Translations under genes and position numbers: made by a program
Part shown: positions 1 through 6,218 of the stretch, piece by piece
How the letters are laid out: each line of letters starts with the position of its first letter
How positions within the stretch are numbered: position 1 is the first letter of the stretch
Assembly (NCBI GenBank): GCA_036406655.1
Contig: DASXAP010000066.1
Location: forward strand, 1-8,453
Reading direction: 5' to 3'
From: VAZQ01 sp036406655
GTDB lineage: Bacteria > Pseudomonadota > Alphaproteobacteria > Rhizobiales > Xanthobacteraceae
DNA: 8,453 bases
The notes under the pieces: model-generated
The model's database searches: none
Told to the model about the DNA's origin: nothing
The model's input: only the letters and a program-made list of their open reading frames with translations

Positions 1-67
1 GACGGCCGCCGTCACGGGTGACGCGACCGCCAACCCAATGGTGACCAGCGATCCAGGCGGCCCGTAA
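1..67 (+). CDS. 3' end of an upstream phage-module gene (partial)
   Basis: Reading from base 2, the frame is open to a TAA at 65-67 and encodes 21 residues ending in TSDPGGP. The TAA shares its last A with the ATG of the next gene (TAATG), the tight stop/start coupling typical of phage and operon genes, and this is the main reason to believe it is coding. Too little is left to name a product. The Thr/Ala/Gly/Pro-rich tail would suit a disordered C-terminus of a structural protein, but that is only inference. Confidence 0.5.
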   Translation, partial: TAAVTGDATANPMVTSDPGGP

Positions 68-579
68 TGTCTGTCGGCCTTCGCGGACCTTTCCCGGCTT
101 ATATCGGGCTCCGCGGCGTTGTCCCTGTCACCACGCCGAGCGGCTTCCTCGGTCCGTTCCCGGCCTATATCGGGCTGCGTGGCGTCACCGGTGAGGCACC
201 CACGCCGCCGTCACCGAGCGTCGGCGGCTCGATCTCCGGCGGCTGCTTTTCGCGCGGACGCTGGCGCAAGCTCTGCCGCGAATTCGAGGAGCGGGCAGAA
301 CGCATCCGCCGCAAGCGCGAGCGCGCGGCGCTGCAGGCCGCGCTCGCCGCAGCCCGAGAGGCTACGGAAGCCGCGGAGGCGAGCGCAGCGGCGGCGGCCG
401 TCGAGGCCGAGCTGGCCAAGGCGCAACGCGCCATCGAGGCGGCGGCGGGCGCCAAACGGGTTGCGGACGTATTGGCGCAAGCGAGTCTTGCAGCGGCGCA
501 TTCGCAAGCGGTGCTCCGTGCCATCGCCGAATACGAGGAGGAGGAGCAGATCGTGGTGAACCTGCTCCTGCTGAATTGA
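67..579 (+). CDS. Phage-associated coiled-coil protein with duplicated GPFPAYIGLRGV motif
   Basis: This encodes 170 residues with no enzyme signature that I recognise. Residues 7-18 and 29-40 are identical 12-residue copies (GPFPAYIGLRGV), followed by a Pro/Gly/Ser linker (about 41-60). Residues 65-150 form a long Ala/Glu/Arg-rich helical region likely to be a coiled coil, with an acidic then hydrophobic end (YEEEEQ...NLLLLN). Short Gly/Pro/aromatic N-terminal motifs followed by an Ala-rich helix recall hypothetical proteins of the head/structural module in rhizobial phages, from memory only. An AGGCGG at 55-60 sits six bases before the ATG, which also overlaps the previous stop. Its own TGA overlaps the TTG start of the next gene. 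A structural or morphogenesis role is inferred from context; the function is unknown. Confidence 0.75.
   Translation: MSVGLRGPFPAYIGLRGVVPVTTPSGFLGPFPAYIGLRGVTGEAPTPPSPSVGGSISGGCFSRGRWRKLCREFEERAERIRRKRERAALQAALAAAREATEAAEASAAAAAVEAELAKAQRAIEAAAGAKRVADVLAQASLAAAHSQAVLRAIAEYEEEEQIVVNLLLLN
85..186 (+). repeat. Duplicated 12-codon unit (GPFPAYIGLRGV), copies at 85-120 and 151-186
   Basis: The two 36-base copies encode the same 12 amino acids but differ at six codons, all synonymous (GGA/GGT, CCT/CCG, GCT/GCC, CTC/CTG, CGC/CGT, GTT/GTC). The peptide has been kept while the DNA drifted, so this is an old duplication under protein-level constraint rather than a fresh tandem repeat. A partial third echo (GLRG, residues 4-7) precedes the first copy. 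Confidence 0.85.
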
Positions 580-869
580 GCGAGGACAAGCTCCAGCGCG
601 ACATCGTGCGCGGCGCCCAGGCGCACGCGCTCATGCAGAACGAGCTGCTTCAGGAAGCCTTCACGCGACTCGAGGCCGACTACATCGCCGCCTGGCGGCT
701 CACGCCGGCGCGCGACACCGACGCCCGCGAGCGGCTGTGGCAGGCGGTCAACGTGCTCGGCAAGGTCAAGGACCACATCGCGCGGGTTGCCGCTGACGGC
801 AAGCTCGGGCAGCGGCAACTGGACGAGATGGTAGAGGCGGAAAAGAGGAGCAGAAATGCCCGAGCTTGA
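576..869 (+). CDS. Small conserved phage protein (97 aa), TTG start
   Basis: This is a 97-residue, charged, mostly helical protein without membrane segments or cysteines. The pattern of an ALMQNELLQEAF stretch, an Ala/Trp-rich helix (AAWRLTP), then DTDARERLWQAV and a C-terminal GKVKDHIARV helix matches a small protein I recall from rhizobial prophages, located near the portal/scaffold genes; its function there is unknown. I chose the TTG at 576 because it overlaps the upstream TGA at 577-579 and restores the full conserved N-terminus. No good ribosome binding site precedes it, so translation probably depends on coupling. The next in-frame ATG (633) would cut off 19 residues. The 3' end overlaps the next gene by 14 bases. 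Confidence 0.72.
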   Translation: MSEDKLQRDIVRGAQAHALMQNELLQEAFTRLEADYIAAWRLTPARDTDARERLWQAVNVLGKVKDHIARVAADGKLGQRQLDEMVEAEKRSRNARA

Positions 870-1236
870 TACGGCAGAGGGACCGATCACCGAGATAGCG
901 GCGCCGCAGGACGCGCCGCAGAACATGGGCGTCAGCGAGGCGGCGCGGCTCCTGCGATCGGCCCGCAAGCCGCCAACAGAACAACCGGCCGCTCCGGTTG
1001 AGGCCAAAGCGCCTCCCGTCGAGCCGCCGCAGCCATCCGAGGCGCATCCTTCGAGGCACGCGCAAGCGCGTGCTCCTCAGGATGAGGCCGACGACAGCCC
1101 CCCTCCCGAACAGGAGGCCACGGCTGAGACTGAGAGTGCCGACCCGCAGGAAGAAGCGCCTGCGCCAATCGAGCCACCGAGGTCTTGGAGCAAGGAAGCA
1201 CGCGAGCGTTGGGCCAAACTCGACCCCGACACCTAG
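856..1236 (+). pseudogene. Scaffold-like phage protein, 5' part, interrupted by in-frame TAG
   Basis: A strong GAGGAG (845-850) lies five bases before the ATG. The encoded 126 residues begin with PELDTAEGPITEI and a helical GVSEAARLLRSARK segment. A long Pro/Ala/Glu-rich disordered region follows (about 40-108), then a conserved-looking PPRSWSKEARERWAKLDPDT. A TAG at 1234-1236 ends the frame at that point, yet the same frame continues at once with QYLLDRDRADSAAVRKAQNEA. From memory, related rhizobial-phage proteins read ...LDPDTQ(E/Q)YLL..., so the TAG sits where CAG (Gln) is expected: a single C-to-T amber change. The acidic, helical, Gln-rich character and the position suggest a head scaffolding protein. 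The palindromic repeat at 1045-1087 lies inside the disordered region. Truncated as read; functional only if the amber codon is suppressed. Confidence 0.68.
1045..1087 (+). repeat. Dispersed palindromic repeat embedded in the scaffold-like gene
   Basis: This is a 43-base imperfect palindrome. The outer arms CATCCT (1045-1050) and AGGATG (1079-1084) pair, GAG/CTC pair inside them, and an inner perfect 8-bp stem GCACGCGC/GCGCGTGC (1056-1063, 1066-1073) closes on an AA loop. The pattern CATCCTTCGAG...CTCCTCAGGATGAGG resembles a repeat I know as abundant between genes in Bradyrhizobiaceae and relatives. Here it lies inside a coding frame as residues 64-78, HPSRHAQARAPQDEA, without stopping it. 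The dispersed-family assignment is from memory; the palindrome is read directly. Confidence 0.75.
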
Positions 1237-1938
1237 CAGTATCTGCTGGACCGGGACAGGGCGGACAGCGCGGCCGTGCGGAAGGCTCAGAACGAGGCCG
1301 CAGAGCAGCTCAAGAGCCTCAGCGCTCGCGAGCAGGCGGCGGAACAGGCAAGGCAGCAGTACGAGTCCGCCCTGCGGCAACTCCTCCAGACGCTGCAGTC
1401 GGCGCAGGCATCAGAGTTCGCCGACATCAGGACCATTGCCGACGTGGAGAAGCTCGCCCGCGAGGACTGGCCACGCTACCTGCAATGGGACCTGGCGCAG
1501 AAGAAGATCGCCGCCGCAGCGCAGGAGCTGCAAGCGGCGCAGCAGCGCCAGGGCGAGGAAAGGCGGCAGCAATTCGCCGAGTTCGCCAGACGCGAGGACG
1601 ATCTCTTCGTCGAGAAGGTCCCCGAGATGGCGGACACCAAGCGGGCCGAGGCGTTGCAGCGCTCGGCCATGGGATCGCGCCGTGCATGTGCGCGAGCGTG
1701 TCGAACGACTGGCCTCAGCCCCGACGTTAACCCTGACGGCGGCGGCGCCGCAGCGAGCCGCGCGCGGCCGTTGCCGAGGGGAACCTTCTGCCCGACAGTT
1801 GCGTTGCCACTGCCGCACCCGCAGGGAGAGGCGGAAATTACGGCCGGACGGCCGGGGCAGCGGGGGAGACCATTCATGAGGCCAGGAAAGCTCCCGCCGC
1901 ACGCCGCCGGCGCGCCGACGGACTTCCCGCATGGGTGA
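1237..1938 (+). pseudogene. Scaffold-like phage protein, 3' part, decayed after about 1670
   Basis: This is the direct in-frame continuation of the gene opened at 856. If read alone it would need the GTG at 1276, which has no convincing ribosome binding site. Residues encoded from 1237 to about 1670 have strong helical coding character (NEAAEQLKSLSAREQAAEQARQQYESALRQL, then ADVEKLAREDWPRYLQWDLAQKK, then LFVEKVPEMAD) and look like the central and late part of the scaffold-like family. After QRSA the frame turns into Arg/Pro/Gly-rich sequence (to the TGA at 1936-1938) with no family resemblance, and no other frame resumes the homology convincingly. A deletion or junction near 1665-1680 has probably removed the C-terminus and the genes behind it. 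Bases 1671-1930 hold nothing else that I recognise. Confidence 0.6.
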
Positions 1939-4396
1939 AGGAGCGATGCCGGCGGGCGGGGAAATGCGGCGGCGGGTCGGGGACAAGGACTGGTCGGCGA
2001 CCCCGCTCGGCCCCGCGAGCGGCTGGTCGGCGAGCCTCAGGCAAGCGGTCGAGCTCGTGCTCGGATCGGCGTTTCCCATGGCGCTGCGCTGGGGCCCCGA
2101 TCTCGTCGTGATCTACAACGACGCCTACGCGCCCATCCTCGGCGACAAGCATCCCGGCGCGCTCGGGGCGCCGCTCTGCGCGGTATGGCCGGAAATCTGG
2201 GACGAGCTCGGGCCGCTCAACACCGCGATCCTGCGCGGCGAGCGGGCCGGCTTCTTCGCCCGGGCACAGCCGTGGCGCATCCGCCGCCACGGCGAGCGCT
2301 GGGAGAACGCGCGCTTCGCCATCGGCTACAGCCCCGTCCCCGACGCGACCGCCGAAGGCGGCATCGGCGGGGTGCTCGCGACCGCGCTCGAGACCACCGA
2401 GCAGGTCGACCGCGAGCAGCGGCTGCAGCGGCACACCGAGGATCTCGAGGAGGAGAACAGGAAGCGCGTGGTCGAGCGCGACCGCATCTGGGAGCTCTCG
2501 GAGGACCTGCTCGGCGTCTCCAACTTCGCGGGCTACTTCACCAGCGTCAACCCGGCCTGGTCGCGGCTCCTGGGATGGAGCGCGGACGAGATCGGGCGCA
2601 TGCACGTGAGCGAGCTGCGCCATCCCGACGATGCCGCCGAGGCGAACGAGCAGCGCGCGCGGCTCGCGCAGGGAGTGCCGACGGTGCGCATGCAGAACCG
2701 GTTCCGGCACAAGGACGGCTCCTGGCGCTGGCTGCACTGGACGCTCTCGGCCGAGCACGACGCGATCTACGTGATCGGCCGCGACGTCAGCAACGAGAAG
2801 CAGGCGGTCGAGCGCCTCGCCGAGAGCGAGCGGCTGCTCCGCCTGTTCGTCGGCAGCGTCACCGACTACGCGCTGTTCCGGATCGATGCCGACGGCATCA
2901 TCTCGAGCTGGAACGCGGGCGCCGAGCGCATCAAGGGCTATCGCGCCGACGAGATCATCGGCCGGCACTACTCGCAGTTCTACACCCCGGAGGACCGCGC
3001 CGCCGGGCTGCCGCAGCGGGCGCTGCGGCTCGCGCGCGAGACCGGCAAGTACGAGGCGGAAGGCTGGCGCGTGCGCCAGGACGGGAGCCGCTTCTGGGCG
3101 AGCGTGGTGCTCGACGCCATGCACGACGAGGCCGGCGCATTCATCGGCTATGCCAAGATCACCCGCGACGTCACCGAGCGGCGCGAGGCGCAGCTCGCGC
3201 TGCAGCGGACCCAGGAGCAGCTGGCGCAGTCGCAGAAGATGGAGGCGGTGGGGCAGCTCACCGGCGGCGTCGCCCACGACTTCAACAACCTGCTCACCAT
3301 CGTGGTCGGCAACCTCGAGCTGGCGCAGCGCTCGGCGGCGAGCCTGCGCGACTCCGCCGCCGGGCGGCTCGGCGGGCTCATCGGCAACGCGCTGCGCGGG
3401 GCGCAGCGGGCCACCACGCTGACCCAGCGGCTCCTCGCGTTCTCGCGGCGGCAGCCGCTCAAGCCCAGGCAGCTGGAGCTGACCCGGTTCCTCATCGGCG
3501 CGGCCGAGTTCCTGCAGCGGTCGCTCGGCGAGAAGATCGAGATCAAGCAGGTCGCGGGCGCCGGGCTGTGGAGCGTCGAGGTCGACCCGGGCGAGCTCGA
3601 GAGCGCGCTGCTCAATCTCGCGCTCAACGCGCGCGACGCCATGCCCGACGGCGGCAAGCTCACGATCGAGGCCGGCAACGCGCTGCTCGACGAGGACGAC
3701 TGCCGGGGGACCCCCGAGCTGCAGCCCGGCCGCTACGTGATGATCGCGGTGAGCGACACCGGCACGGGAATGAGCGCCGAGGTGCAGGCGCGCGCCATCG
3801 AGCCGTTCTTCACCACCAAGGACGTGGGCGAGGGAACCGGGCTCGGGCTCAGCCAGGTCTACGGCTTCGTCAGGCAGTCGGGCGGCCACCTGCGCATCTA
3901 CAGCGAGGAAGGGCAAGGCACCACGGTGAAGATCTACCTGCCGCGCGCGGCGGCGGGCGCGGTGCCGGAGCCGCCGCCGCCGGCGCCGAGCGGCGATCTG
4001 CGCGGGCAGGGCGAGACCGTGCTGCTGGTCGAGGACGACGCCGACGTGCGCGCCTATCTCATCGAGACGCTGCGCGAGCTCGGCTACCGCGTGCTCGCCG
4101 CGCGCGAGGCTGCGGGCGCGCTCGCCTGGCTCGAGCGGCGCGACATCGCGATCGACATGCTGCTGACCGACGTGGTGCTGCCGGGCCGCAACGGCCGGCA
4201 GGTCGCCGAGGAGGCGCAGCGGCTGCGTCCCGGGCTGCAGGTCCTGTTCATGACCGGCTACGCCCGCAACGCCATCGTCCACCACGGGCGGCTCGATGCC
4301 GGCGTCGAGCTCATCCAGAAGCCGGTCGCGCCCGAGGCGCTGGCGCGCCGCATCCGCCGCCTGCTCGACCTGCCCGCGCGCGCAAGCGGGCAGTAG
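1931..4396 (+). CDS. Hybrid sensor histidine kinase, PAS-PAS-PAS-HisKA-HATPase-REC
   Basis: An 821-residue cytoplasmic hybrid kinase that would sense a signal through PAS domains, autophosphorylate on His and pass the phosphate to its own receiver. Residues 15-160 are a PAS-like domain of the type starting DWSATPLGP, with WGPDLVVIYNDAY. A coiled-coil linker follows (about 160-190), then PAS 2 (about 184-290) and PAS 3 (about 301-418, ending KITRDVTERREA). The H-box is GQLTGGVAHDFNN with H449. The HATPase has the N-box LNARDA (N566), DTGTGM (609-614), EPFFTTK (624-630) and GEGTGLGL (633-640). A Pro-rich linker leads to a complete receiver: acidic pair D702/D703, phospho-acceptor D747, T775 and K797. 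There are no membrane segments. No output domain or adjacent response regulator is present, so phosphotransfer to a distant partner is inferred. ATGs at 1931, 1946 and 1964 are all possible starts; none has an ideally spaced site. Ligand unknown. Confidence 0.95.
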   Translation: MGEGAMPAGGEMRRRVGDKDWSATPLGPASGWSASLRQAVELVLGSAFPMALRWGPDLVVIYNDAYAPILGDKHPGALGAPLCAVWPEIWDELGPLNTAILRGERAGFFARAQPWRIRRHGERWENARFAIGYSPVPDATAEGGIGGVLATALETTEQVDREQRLQRHTEDLEEENRKRVVERDRIWELSEDLLGVSNFAGYFTSVNPAWSRLLGWSADEIGRMHVSELRHPDDAAEANEQRARLAQGVPTVRMQNRFRHKDGSWRWLHWTLSAEHDAIYVIGRDVSNEKQAVERLAESERLLRLFVGSVTDYALFRIDADGIISSWNAGAERIKGYRADEIIGRHYSQFYTPEDRAAGLPQRALRLARETGKYEAEGWRVRQDGSRFWASVVLDAMHDEAGAFIGYAKITRDVTERREAQLALQRTQEQLAQSQKMEAVGQLTGGVAHDFNNLLTIVVGNLELAQRSAASLRDSAAGRLGGLIGNALRGAQRATTLTQRLLAFSRRQPLKPRQLELTRFLIGAAEFLQRSLGEKIEIKQVAGAGLWSVEVDPGELESALLNLALNARDAMPDGGKLTIEAGNALLDEDDCRGTPELQPGRYVMIAVSDTGTGMSAEVQARAIEPFFTTKDVGEGTGLGLSQVYGFVRQSGGHLRIYSEEGQGTTVKIYLPRAAAGAVPEPPPPAPSGDLRGQGETVLLVEDDADVRAYLIETLRELGYRVLAAREAAGALAWLERRDIAIDMLLTDVVLPGRNGRQVAEEAQRLRPGLQVLFMTGYARNAIVHHGRLDAGVELIQKPVAPEALARRIRRLLDLPARASGQ

Positions 4397-4409
4397 CTCG
4401 CCGCTTGCT

Positions 4410-4516
4410 CCCTCTCCCCGCTTCAGCGGGGAGAGGGGTGGGGTGAGGGGCGCTTGCCGCCAAAGCCCCTCACCCGGCGCCTTCGGCGCCGACCTCTCCC
4501 CGCAAGCGGGGAGGGG
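4410..4516. repeat. Composite intergenic stem-loop repeat between kinase and endolysin
   Basis: Four stem-loops lie in about 107 bases. The first is a 13-bp perfect stem CCCTCTCCCCGCT/AGCGGGGAGAGGG (4410-4422, 4425-4437) with a two-base loop. The second is an 11-bp perfect pair GGGTGAGGGGC/GCCCCTCACCC (4441-4451, 4465-4475). The third is GGCGCC-TTC-GGCGCC (4476-4490). The fourth is an 11-bp stem CCTCTCCCCGC/GCGGGGAGGGG with an AA loop and one G-U pair (4493-4503, 4506-4516). This arrangement resembles a repeat family I recall between genes of rhizobia. It starts 14 bases after the kinase stop and could end or stabilise that transcript; no T-run follows, so a classical terminator is not shown. 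Confidence 0.8.
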
Positions 4517-4549
4517 TTCGCGGGCGGCACTCTCACGGATCAAATCGAC

Positions 4550-5443
4550 ATGCCGACATTGCAGGCGCTGAGCGCGGAATATTCCGCGCAGTGGCGGCGC
4601 ATGGCCGTCCTGCCGGGCCGGGCCGCCGTGGTCGATCGCATCGCCCGGCGGCTCCTGGCGCACAAGCCGCGCTATGCGGCGGTCGGCGCCAGAGCCGGGG
4701 TGCCCTGGCTCGTCGTCGCCGTCCTGCACGAGCGCGAGTCGGGTGCCGACTTCTCCACCCACCTGCACAACGGCGATCCGCTCACCGCGCGCACCCGCCA
4801 CGTTCCCGCCGGCCGGCCGCGGACCGGCGCGCCGCCGTTTACCTGGGAGGAGAGCGCGGTCGATGCGCTGGCCATGCGCGGCTTCGCCCCGCGCCCGGCG
4901 CCCGGGAACGGCCGCGCGGGTGACGACGCCGGAGAACGCTGGCCGATCGAGCGTATCGCCTACGAGTGCGAGGGCTACAACGGCTGGGGCTACCGCAGCC
5001 ACGGCACCCCCTCGGCCTATCTCTGGTCGTTCAGCAACATCTATCGCGGCGGCAAGTACGTCGCCGACGGCGTCTGGTCTGACGGTGCCGTGGATCAGCA
5101 GTGCGGAGTAATGCCGCTCGTTGCGCGGCTGGCCGAGCTCGACCCTTCGATCGAGCTCGACGGCAGGCCGCGGGCGGCTGCGTCGCCCGCGCCGGCCGCA
5201 CTCCCCGTGTCGCCCGCGCCGGCCGTACCCCCCGTGCCCGCCGCGCCCCGCCCGCCGGCCGTGCCGCAGCCAGGAGCGGCGCGCCGGCGCGGCTGCCTGG
5301 CGCTCGCCGCCGCCGCCGTCGTTTCCGCCGCGCAGCTCCTCGCCGGGCACCGGGCGCTCGCCGCGGGCGCGGCCGCGCTCGGCGCGCTCGCCGCCTTCCT
5401 CCTCCTCCGCTCTCGCAGCAGCAAACGCAAAGGAGATGACTGA
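4550..5443 (+). CDS. Phage-type lysozyme-like endolysin with C-terminal membrane anchor
   Basis: A 297-residue protein predicted to cleave peptidoglycan. Residues 50-200 match a lysozyme-like family I recall from prophage lysis modules: PWLVVAVLHERES (52-64), THLHNGDPLTARTRHVPAGRP (70-90), PPFTWEESAVDAL, an IAYECEGYNGWGYR block (136-149), SAYLWSFSNIYRGGKYVADG (155-174) and AVDQQCG. E61 or E63 in the HERES motif is the likely catalytic acid, by family analogy. Residues 114-130 look like a family-atypical insertion. A Pro/Ala linker (about 205-245) is followed by two hydrophobic stretches (249-265 and 267-286) and a basic tail, so the enzyme may be membrane-tethered or may self-export. It has no N-terminal signal peptide. 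ATG 4550 is the only sensible start, since upstream in-frame codons offer only a TTG inside the repeat; its ribosome binding site is weak. First gene of the lysis cassette, followed closely by membrane proteins. Confidence 0.8.
   Translation: MPTLQALSAEYSAQWRRMAVLPGRAAVVDRIARRLLAHKPRYAAVGARAGVPWLVVAVLHERESGADFSTHLHNGDPLTARTRHVPAGRPRTGAPPFTWEESAVDALAMRGFAPRPAPGNGRAGDDAGERWPIERIAYECEGYNGWGYRSHGTPSAYLWSFSNIYRGGKYVADGVWSDGAVDQQCGVMPLVARLAELDPSIELDGRPRAAASPAPAALPVSPAPAVPPVPAAPRPPAVPQPGAARRRGCLALAAAAVVSAAQLLAGHRALAAGAAALGALAAFLLLRSRSSKRKGDD
5182..5235 (+). repeat. Two 27-bp tandem copies encoding the Pro/Ala linker
   Basis: Copies at 5182-5208 and 5209-5235 match at 25 of 27 bases, both starting GTCGCCCGCGCCGGCCG, and encode two 9-residue units (SPAPAALPV and SPAPAVPPV). 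A third degenerate unit (PAAPRPPAV) follows. The repeat builds the flexible linker between the endolysin catalytic domain and its membrane segments, and could change length by slippage. Confidence 0.75.
5429..5435 (+). promoter_or_regulatory. Ribosome binding site AAAGGAG deciding the start at 5445
   Basis: AAAGGAG lies at the very end of the endolysin gene. It abuts the ATG at 5436, too close to serve it, but sits nine bases before the ATG at 5445 and 15 before the one at 5451. The 5445 start is therefore preferred; it lies just after the endolysin TGA (5441-5443). Confidence 0.6.
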
Positions 5444-5444
5444 G

Positions 5445-5768
5445 ATGCAGATGCTGATCGACGTCCTGGTGCTGGCCGCGCTCGCCTATGTCGCGATCGA
5501 CGCGGTCCGCTCGTTCACGCGCGCGGCCGGCAGCCTCTGGCAGCGGCTGCTCGCGGTCGGCAAGCAGAGCTCGACGCTCTTGTGGCAGCGCTTCGTGGTG
5601 CTGGTGGCGGGGCTCGCCGATGCGCTGGCGTGGGCCGCCGATCTCCTCGGCGAGCCGTCGGTCGCCTCAGCGCTGCAGGCGCATCTCAAGCCGTCCACCG
5701 TGGCCGCCGTCATGGTCGCGGTGGCGATCGTGAGCGAGCTCGCGCGCCGGCGCACGCTGCGCCGCTGA
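5445..5768 (+). CDS. Small multi-span membrane protein of the lysis cassette (holin-like)
   Basis: A 107-residue protein with a hydrophobic N-terminal helix (about 4-22, LIDVLVLAALAYVAIDAV), a second hydrophobic/amphipathic stretch (about 49-67, RFVVLVAGLADALAWAADLL), a third (about 86-100, VAAVMVAVAIVSEL) and a basic C-terminus (RRRTLRR). This size and layout fit a class I-like holin or another small lysis accessory membrane protein, but I do not recognise a named family. It starts one base after the endolysin stop region and shares its transcript. Holin function is inferred from position and topology only; it could instead regulate or anchor the lysis machinery. Confidence 0.72.
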   Translation: MQMLIDVLVLAALAYVAIDAVRSFTRAAGSLWQRLLAVGKQSSTLLWQRFVVLVAGLADALAWAADLLGEPSVASALQAHLKPSTVAAVMVAVAIVSELARRRTLRR

Positions 5769-5822
5769 GGCGGGCGCATCGGTCCGGCGCCTTCGACCCA
5801 TCCTGCACGAACGGAGAACAGC

Positions 5823-6218
5823 ATGTGGCAATGGCTCGCGAGCCTTCTTTCCGGCCCGATCGTCAATGCCGTGATCGACGGCTACAAGGCGAGGCTCGAC
5901 GCGCAGAGCTCGCGCGACGCGCTCGCCGCCGATCTCGCCGCCAAGGCGATCGCCGCCGAGATCGAGGCGCGCAAGGAAGCCTCCGCGATCATCATCGCCG
6001 AGCAGGGCCGCTGGTACACGGCGATCGTGCGGCCGCTGCTGGCGCTGCCGGTCGCCGTCTATCTGTGGAAGGTGATGGTCTGGGACAAGGTGCTGCATCT
6101 CGGCTCGACCGATGCCCTCGGCGGCGAGGTCGCGAGCTGGGCCGGCACCATCGTCACCGCCTATGTCGGCGGTCGCTCGCTGGAGAAGATCGCCCGCAGC
6201 ATCCGGAGCCGGCGATGA
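5823..6218 (+). CDS. 3-TM holin-like protein (GTA-release holin type)
   Basis: A 131-residue protein beginning MWQWLASLLSGPIVNAVIDGYKARL, followed by an Ala/Glu/Lys-rich helical segment (about 25-60), then EQGRWYTAIVRPLLALPVAVYLWKVMVWDKVL (60-91) with a clear membrane helix, and a second membrane helix near 104-118 (VASWAGTIVTAYVGG) ending in SLEKIARSIRSRR. The RWYTA.VRPLLALP..VYLWKV core recalls the alphaproteobacterial family described as 3-TM holins for gene-transfer-agent release; the assignment is from memory. A GGAG at 5813-5816 sits six bases before the ATG. Its stop overlaps the next start (ATGA at 6215-6218). Its likely role is to breach the inner membrane for the endolysin encoded two genes upstream. 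Confidence 0.78.
   Translation: MWQWLASLLSGPIVNAVIDGYKARLDAQSSRDALAADLAAKAIAAEIEARKEASAIIIAEQGRWYTAIVRPLLALPVAVYLWKVMVWDKVLHLGSTDALGGEVASWAGTIVTAYVGGRSLEKIARSIRSRR

Noticed and set aside
165..1007. Minus-strand open frame of 280 codons over the phage genes
   Set aside because: Antisense to three coupled plus-strand genes with ribosome binding sites; Ser/Ala/Arg low-complexity composition.
2185..4446. Plus-strand open frame of 753 codons inside the kinase
   Set aside because: Very Arg/Ala-rich shadow frame of the kinase, whose own frame contains every kinase and receiver motif.
4454..4549. Upstream TTG extension of the endolysin
   Set aside because: The start would lie inside the stem-loop repeat and add 32 residues without family character; ATG 4550 fits better.
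1874..5350. Minus-strand open frame of 1158 codons
   Set aside because: It lies antisense across the kinase and endolysin genes, is extremely rich in Arg/Ala/Gly/Asp/His without domain logic, and is the usual shadow of a high-GC gene in the opposite frame.
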